From positions 1-11,514 of the forward strand of contig CAZWHW010000041.1 in assembly GCA_964633815.1 (NCBI GenBank): a stretch of 11,514 nucleotides of DNA. Direction: 5' to 3'. A program made the position numbers and the translations under genes. Positions within the stretch are counted from its first letter, which is position 1. Every line of letters starts with the position of its first letter. Source of the stretch: CALKZN01 sp964633815. GTDB lineage: Bacteria; Pseudomonadota; Gammaproteobacteria; Arenicellales; Arenicellaceae. This document shows positions 7,370 to 11,514 of the stretch, in pieces. Below the pieces are notes generated by a model, which was not told where the DNA came from, made no database searches, and was given only the letters and a program-made list of their open reading frames with translations.

Positions 7370-7375
7370 GTTATA
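7370..7375 (-). promoter_or_regulatory. Possible -10 box of the histidine kinase gene
   Basis: TATAAC on the minus strand (five of six matches to TATAAT) ends eight bases before the ATG at 7361, which would start transcription within a few bases of the start codon. No good -35 box is visible at 16-18 bases. The surrounding DNA is AT-rich, so chance is a real alternative. Confidence 0.3.
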
Positions 7376-7453
7376 GTTTTTCATATTAAAGGGAAGAGAG
7401 AATTCGCTTTTGATTAATCTAAATGTAAAAGCCAAACCTATATCCTAAGTCAG

Positions 7454-7459
7454 TATAAT
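7454..7459 (+). promoter_or_regulatory. Perfect -10 box (TATAAT) predicting a leaderless recJ transcript
   Basis: TATAAT lies six bases before the recJ ATG at 7466, so transcription should begin at or next to that A. No Shine-Dalgarno sequence precedes the ATG, which fits a leaderless message. The -35 region at the usual distance (about 7431-7436, GCCAAA) is poor, so an activator or weak activity is possible. Confidence 0.5.
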
Positions 7460-7465
7460 AGCTTT

Positions 7466-9187
7466 ATGCCAGCAATAAAAATCCAACGTTATCAGGAATA
7501 CACCAACCATAACATTTCGGTCTTTGATCGTGTATTAAATGCCCGAGGCATTAAGCATGCTAATGAAATTGATTATCAGCTGAAGACTTTATTACCACCA
7601 GCAAGCCTTTCTGGAATTGGGGAGGCAGCAGAATTGCTTAGTGAGGCAGTGCAGGCAGAGGCAAAAATTATTATTGTTGGTGACTTCGATGCTGATGGTG
7701 CAACATCTTGTGCTTTGGCTGTGTCAGCATTGCGTGCGTTTGGATTGCAAAATGTTTCTTATTTAGTCCCAAATCGTTTTGAGTTTGGTTATGGCTTGTC
7801 TCCTGAAATTGTTGGTGTCGCTGCAATGGATCAACCTGATGTTATTATCACTGTCGATAATGGCATAAGCAGTGTTGATGGGGTTAATGCTGCACAAGCA
7901 CTAGGTATTTCTGTATTAGTTACTGACCACCATTTGCCAGGTGATCAACTACCAACTGCTGATGTGATTGTGAATCCGAATTTGGCAAATGATCCTTTTC
8001 CAAGCAAAAATTTGGCTGGAGTAGGTGTCATTTTTTATGTCATGTTAGCGCTGAGGGCAAAATTACGCAGTCAATCATGGTTTCAACAAGCGCAAATTGC
8101 TGAACCAAATATGTCACAGTTTTTGGATTTAGTAGCGCTTGGTACTGTCGCAGACGTAGTGCCACTTGATCATAATAATCGCATTTTGGTTCAGCAAGGC
8201 CTGCAACGTATACGCGCAGGGCAAGCTAGGCCGGGAATAACCGCATTATTGCAAGTGGCAAAAAAGGATCATCGGCATATTGCAGCATCTGACTTAGGTT
8301 TTTCTGTCGGCCCACGACTTAATGCGGCTGGACGAATGGATGATATGTCTGTTGGCATTGAATGTTTATTGGCGGCAGATATCGCTTCAGCGAATAATTA
8401 TGCGCAAGCTTTAGAGCAACTAAATAAAACACGCCGCGAAGTGGAAGATGGCATGCGCGAAGAAGCTTTGAAACTGATTAAAGATATATCGGTTAAAAAT
8501 TCAAAAAATGCAGTTGGATACTGCTTGTATGACGAGACATGGCATCAGGGTATTGTTGGCTTGGTAGCAAGCCGCATTAAAGAACGCGTCAAACGTCCAG
8601 TCGCTGCTTTAGCTCCAGCGGATATTGAAAACCCTGCGGGAGAGTGGAAGGGTTCACTGCGTTCAGTGGAGGGGGTGCATATTCGCGATGTGCTTGCTAG
8701 AGTCGAGACTCTTAATCCAGGTTTGATCAATAAGTTCGGTGGCCATGCAATGGCGGCTGGTTTGTCGATTGATCAAGATAATATTGCCGTTTTTGCAACT
8801 GCATTTGAACAAGTTTTGCATGAAATGACCCAAGGCATGGACTGGCAACAAACAATCATGTCAGATGGTGAACTCAATGAGCTTGAGTTTAATTTGGAAT
8901 TAGCCGAACAGTTGCGCTACAGCACGCCTTGGGGTAATACTTTTCCAGCACCACTGTTTGATGGTTATTTTGAAGTGCTCGATGCTCGGATTGTAGGTGA
9001 CTCACATGCCAAAATGGTGCTAAGACCACAAGAAAGTGATGATAGTTATGATGCTATTTGCTTTGGCTATCTACGGGATCACGAGCATTTACCGAGAGGG
9101 ATTGTACATGCTGCCTATCGCTTGGATGTAAATCACTATCAAGGCATGAAGAAATTGCAATTAATGGTTGAGCATATTGTGGTTTAA
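7466..9187 (+). CDS. recJ: Single-strand-specific 5'-3' exonuclease RecJ
   Basis: The 573-residue protein matches RecJ along its length (the Escherichia coli protein is 577). It degrades single-stranded DNA 5' to 3' in the cytoplasm, in recombination repair (RecFOR), mismatch repair and base-excision repair. The DHH domain holds VGDFDADGAT (71-80, with Asp73, Asp75, Asp77), ITVDNGIS (Asp131), VTDHHLPGD with the DHH triad 154-156, and LGTVADVVPL (225-234). A GPRLNAAGRMDDMSVG segment follows (282-297), then the DHHA1 domain with WHQGIVGLVASRIKER (359-374) and GGHAMAAGLS (425-434). The ATG at 7466 is the only plausible start: a TAA lies in frame at 7415-7417 with no alternative start between. 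Cotranscription with cysM, 33 bases on, is likely. Confidence 0.97.
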   Translation: MPAIKIQRYQEYTNHNISVFDRVLNARGIKHANEIDYQLKTLLPPASLSGIGEAAELLSEAVQAEAKIIIVGDFDADGATSCALAVSALRAFGLQNVSYLVPNRFEFGYGLSPEIVGVAAMDQPDVIITVDNGISSVDGVNAAQALGISVLVTDHHLPGDQLPTADVIVNPNLANDPFPSKNLAGVGVIFYVMLALRAKLRSQSWFQQAQIAEPNMSQFLDLVALGTVADVVPLDHNNRILVQQGLQRIRAGQARPGITALLQVAKKDHRHIAASDLGFSVGPRLNAAGRMDDMSVGIECLLAADIASANNYAQALEQLNKTRREVEDGMREEALKLIKDISVKNSKNAVGYCLYDETWHQGIVGLVASRIKERVKRPVAALAPADIENPAGEWKGSLRSVEGVHIRDVLARVETLNPGLINKFGGHAMAAGLSIDQDNIAVFATAFEQVLHEMTQGMDWQQTIMSDGELNELEFNLELAEQLRYSTPWGNTFPAPLFDGYFEVLDARIVGDSHAKMVLRPQESDDSYDAICFGYLRDHEHLPRGIVHAAYRLDVNHYQGMKKLQLMVEHIVV

Positions 9188-9220
9188 TGTTCGTCTTATA
9201 AATTTTTAAATCAAATAGAA

Positions 9221-10138
9221 ATGATTCAGTACAAAACAATTGAAACAACGGTTGGCAACACACCTTTAGTAAAAATTCAGCGTTTGTTTACATCAAAAAA
9301 TCCTAACAGTAATGTCACAGTGTTGGGTAAGTTGGAAGGTAATAACCCAGCAGGTTCAGTTAAAGATCGTCCAGCTTTGAATATGATTATCGAAGCTGAG
9401 CAGCGCGGTGATATCAAAAAGGGCGATACGTTAATTGAAGCGACTAGTGGTAATACTGGCATAGCATTAGCAATGGCTGCAGCTATGCGCGGTTTTAAAA
9501 TGATTTTGATTATGCCTGATAATCTTAGTGAAGAACGTCGCCTATCAATGAGTGCCTATGGCGCCGAAGTGATCTTAGCGTCAGCAGAAAAAGGCGGCAT
9601 GTTGTTAGCCCGCGATATGGCAGATGAGATGGTTGCTGCCGGCAAGGGCGTGATGTTGGATCAATTTTCTAATGATGATAACTGGCGTGCGCATTATCAA
9701 TCCACTGGCCCGGAACTGTGGAATCAAACGAGTGGTGAGATTACGCATTTTGTTAGTTCAATGGGCACAACGGGGACAATCATGGGCACGTCAACCTACC
9801 TCAAAGAACAAAACCAAGATATAAATATTGTCGGTGTGCAGCCTGAAGATGGTTCGCAAATCCCCGGGATTCGCCGTTGGCCTGAAGAATATTTGCCTAA
9901 AATTTTTGATGCATCGAAAGTTGATGTAACTCGCGATGTTGGACAAGCTAGAGCTGAGGAAACTATGCGTCAATTAGCAATTCAAGAAGGCATTTGTGCA
10001 GGGGTTTCTTCCGGTGGAGCGATGGCGATTGCATTAGATTTAGCCAATGAATTAGATCAAGCAGGCAAGACCGCAACAATAGTATCAATTGTTTGTGATC
10101 GAGGTGATCGATATCTATCGACTGGTGTTTATAAGTGA
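9221..10138 (+). CDS. cysM: Cysteine synthase B (O-acetylserine sulfhydrylase, CysM)
   Basis: This 305-residue pyridoxal-phosphate enzyme makes cysteine from O-acetylserine and sulfide; CysM-type enzymes can also take thiosulfate to give S-sulfocysteine. The cofactor lysine is Lys48 in NPAGSVKDRPA; the substrate-binding loop TSGNTG is at 75-80 and the phosphate-binding GTTGT at 182-186. IPGIRRWPEEYLPKIFD (214-230) is the stretch that separates CysM from CysK, and the length suits CysM. The C-terminal ICAGVSSGGAM (258-268) is the expected serine-rich loop by the cofactor ring. It begins 33 bases after recJ without a clear Shine-Dalgarno, the ATG agreeing with the family N-terminus (TVGNTPLVKIQR at 10-21). 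No regulation by sulfur supply is visible in the sequence. Confidence 0.96.
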   Translation: MIQYKTIETTVGNTPLVKIQRLFTSKNPNSNVTVLGKLEGNNPAGSVKDRPALNMIIEAEQRGDIKKGDTLIEATSGNTGIALAMAAAMRGFKMILIMPDNLSEERRLSMSAYGAEVILASAEKGGMLLARDMADEMVAAGKGVMLDQFSNDDNWRAHYQSTGPELWNQTSGEITHFVSSMGTTGTIMGTSTYLKEQNQDINIVGVQPEDGSQIPGIRRWPEEYLPKIFDASKVDVTRDVGQARAEETMRQLAIQEGICAGVSSGGAMAIALDLANELDQAGKTATIVSIVCDRGDRYLSTGVYK

Positions 10139-10196
10139 AATTTATAAAACAAAATCCCTTTGCATTATCAAATAAATTAAAAGAGGAAGTGAAACA

Positions 10197-10979
10197 ATGA
10201 ATGTATTAGCCTTTGACATAGAGACCATTCCTGATATTGAGGGTGGTCGGCGGCTCTATGACTTAGACGATAAATTAAGTGATGATGATGTCACTAAAGT
10301 GATGTTTAACAAACAGCGCGATAAATCGGGCAATGAATTTTTACCGTCGCATTTACAGCGTGTTTGCGCTGTTTCTGTGGCGTATCGTAATCGGCTAACG
10401 AACGAATTTAAAGTTTGGACTTTGGGTGAAGAAGATTCTTCCGAAAAAGAAATTATTGAACGTTTTTTTGCAGGTATTGACAAGTTAACTCCAACCATAG
10501 TTACCTGGAATGGTTCTGGTTTTGACTTGCCAGTCATGCAGCAACGTGGGTTGATTAACGGGGTGCAAGCACCGCGCTATTGGGATACGGGTGAAGACGA
10601 TAAAGATTTCAAGTGGAATAACTATATCAGTCGTTACCACGCACGCCATGTTGATCTGATGGATGTGATGGCAAGTTATAATCCGCGTGCGAATGCTCCT
10701 TTGGATCAAATGGCAGTTTTGTTGGGCTTTCCTGGCAAGATGGGTATGGATGGCAGTAAAGTTTGTGATGCGTTTTTACAAGGTAAGATTAAAGAGATTC
10801 GTGATTATTGTGAAACCGATGCGCTGAATACATATTTGGTTTATTTGCAATGGCTGTTTATTAAAGGCCGGCTAACTGCAACAGAATTACAAAGTGAGCA
10901 TGACTTAATCAAACAGGTTTTAGCTGCGGGTGATACGCACTTGCAGGAATTTTTAGCTGCATGGAATCATGCTTCATAG
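10197..10979 (+). CDS. PolB-like DEDDy 3'-5' exonuclease
   Basis: The 260-residue protein is a ribonuclease H-fold 3'-5' exonuclease of the group described as related to the exonuclease domain of DNA polymerase B (PF10108). The acidic motifs are clear: Exo I FDIETIP (Asp7, Glu9), Exo II TWNGSGFDLPV (Asp110) and Exo III YCETD with Tyr204 and Asp208, which makes it a DEDDy enzyme. HARHVDLMDVM (148-158) and MAVLLGFPGKMGMDGSKV (172-189) are further family stretches. A strong ribosome-binding site, AAGAGGAAG at 10181-10189, settles the start. It has no polymerase domain and probably acts in DNA or RNA trimming, with its exact substrate unknown. It lies between cysM (58 bases) and the doxX-family gene (36 bases) on one strand. 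Confidence 0.9.
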   Translation: MNVLAFDIETIPDIEGGRRLYDLDDKLSDDDVTKVMFNKQRDKSGNEFLPSHLQRVCAVSVAYRNRLTNEFKVWTLGEEDSSEKEIIERFFAGIDKLTPTIVTWNGSGFDLPVMQQRGLINGVQAPRYWDTGEDDKDFKWNNYISRYHARHVDLMDVMASYNPRANAPLDQMAVLLGFPGKMGMDGSKVCDAFLQGKIKEIRDYCETDALNTYLVYLQWLFIKGRLTATELQSEHDLIKQVLAAGDTHLQEFLAAWNHAS

Positions 10980-11015
10980 CAGTAAACAATTTTAATTATA
11001 GCGAGGCAAATAGAT

Positions 11016-11393
11016 ATGGTGAATACTGGCAATAATGATCTTATGTTATTAATTGGGCGAATTTTGCTCGGCGTTATTTTTGCAAAAGCTGTCTTCTCAC
11101 TTATCAGTGGATCAGTGCCTGTTGAATTTGCAGCGAAAGGCGCGAAATTCATTCCGTTGCCAGAGGTGGTGGTTTGGGTTGGTTTTATTGTTAAGGCGGT
11201 GGCAGGAATTTGCTTGTTGTTAGGATTTAAAACACGGACCGCAGCTTTTGCGCTTATTGTGTTCACACTCTTAACGGCATTTAATTATCACGATATTGGT
11301 GGCAATATTTTTATGAAAGAAATTAGTATGGTTGGAGGTTTGTTGGTGCTGGCTGCTACTGGTGCTGGTCGGTGGAGTTTTGATAAGAGATAA
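11016..11393 (+). CDS. DoxX-family four-helix membrane protein
   Basis: The 125-residue protein has four hydrophobic segments at about 8-27, 50-70, 73-90 and 101-117, the usual DoxX layout. The first helix reads LLIGRILLGVIFAKAVFSLI, the link between helices two and three has LLLGFKTRTAAFAL, and helix four begins FMKEISMVGGLLVLAATG, all typical of the family. DoxX proteins sit in the inner membrane; they are named after a subunit of an archaeal thiosulfate:quinone oxidoreductase, but most bacterial members have no proven function, and none is assigned here. GAGG at 11003-11006, nine bases before the ATG, supports the start. The gene closes the recJ-cysM-exonuclease run and ends just before an intrinsic terminator. 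Confidence 0.88.
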   Translation: MVNTGNNDLMLLIGRILLGVIFAKAVFSLISGSVPVEFAAKGAKFIPLPEVVVWVGFIVKAVAGICLLLGFKTRTAAFALIVFTLLTAFNYHDIGGNIFMKEISMVGGLLVLAATGAGRWSFDKR

Positions 11394-11423
11394 CGTATTA
11401 ACTCCGCAGTTTCTATGCAAAGT

Positions 11424-11450
11424 AAAAGCCTCGCATTGCGAGGCTTTTTT
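11424..11450 (+). terminator. Intrinsic terminator after the doxX-family gene
   Basis: An eight-base GC-rich stem AGCCTCGC / GCGAGGCT with an ATT loop is flanked by AAA on the left and TTTTT on the right, so it can stop transcription from the left and, less strongly, from the right. It begins 30 bases after the stop codon at 11393. Confidence 0.9.
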
Positions 11451-11514
11451 GTTGTCAAGAAATTAAAATCAAAATAGTTGAAGATAGAGGTTGACGTTTG
11501 CATGTTGGTGGGTA

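Noticed and set aside
11491..11496. TTGACG at the right edge as a -35 box of the next gene
   Set aside because: The matching -10 box would fall at or beyond the end of the window, so it cannot be judged.
11288..11503. A 71-codon minus-strand frame over the doxX end and terminator
   Set aside because: It overlaps the doxX gene antisense and runs through the terminator hairpin; nothing in the translation looks like a protein family.

Overview
The window is AT-rich bacterial DNA (I judge it below 40% G+C, not counted) with tightly packed genes. The families present (a TctC/Bug-type solute-binding protein, an AlgZ/LytS-like kinase, CysM, RecJ, a PolB-like DEDDy exonuclease, DoxX, a MOSC protein) point to a proteobacterium, most likely beta or gamma. 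I cannot place it more precisely from this sequence.

Left part, 1-3751, plus strand. The 3' two thirds of a tripartite tricarboxylate transporter (TTT) solute-binding protein gene run in from the left edge and end at a strong intrinsic terminator (679-720). Next come an acylating aldehyde dehydrogenase (766-2169) that closely resembles sulfoacetaldehyde dehydrogenase SauS and, 16 bases later, an AMP-forming acyl-CoA ligase (2186-3751) that fits SauT. Together they would activate sulfoacetate to sulfoacetyl-CoA and reduce it to sulfoacetaldehyde, with the TTT protein as a plausible uptake component. The enzyme that would consume sulfoacetaldehyde (Xsc) is not in the window.

Middle part, 3752-5070. 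This is a decayed stretch. Two minus-strand genes are broken: a small lipoprotein gene (3957-4443) with several frameshifts, readable only by joining five reading-frame segments, and a MOSC-domain gene (4590-5070) broken by a single extra base in an A8 run. A good minus-strand promoter still stands before the lipoprotein remnant.

Minus-strand cluster, 5125-7361. In transcription order it holds a LytS/AlgZ-like membrane histidine kinase with no response regulator beside it, a Tat-exported YHS-domain protein, and a small three-pass membrane protein of the Pycsar-effector type (PycTM, DUF5706) with no nucleotide cyclase nearby. The broken MOSC gene follows 54 bases later and may have been in the same transcript.

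Right part, 7466-11450, plus strand. recJ, cysM, a DEDDy 3'-5' exonuclease gene and a doxX-family gene are spaced 33-58 bases apart and end at an intrinsic terminator, so they look like one transcription unit. A perfect TATAAT box six bases before the recJ ATG predicts a leaderless recJ transcript. The most interesting items are the TTT-linked sulfoacetate module, the orphan PycTM-like protein in a kinase/YHS cluster, and the single-base MOSC frameshift in a homopolymer.
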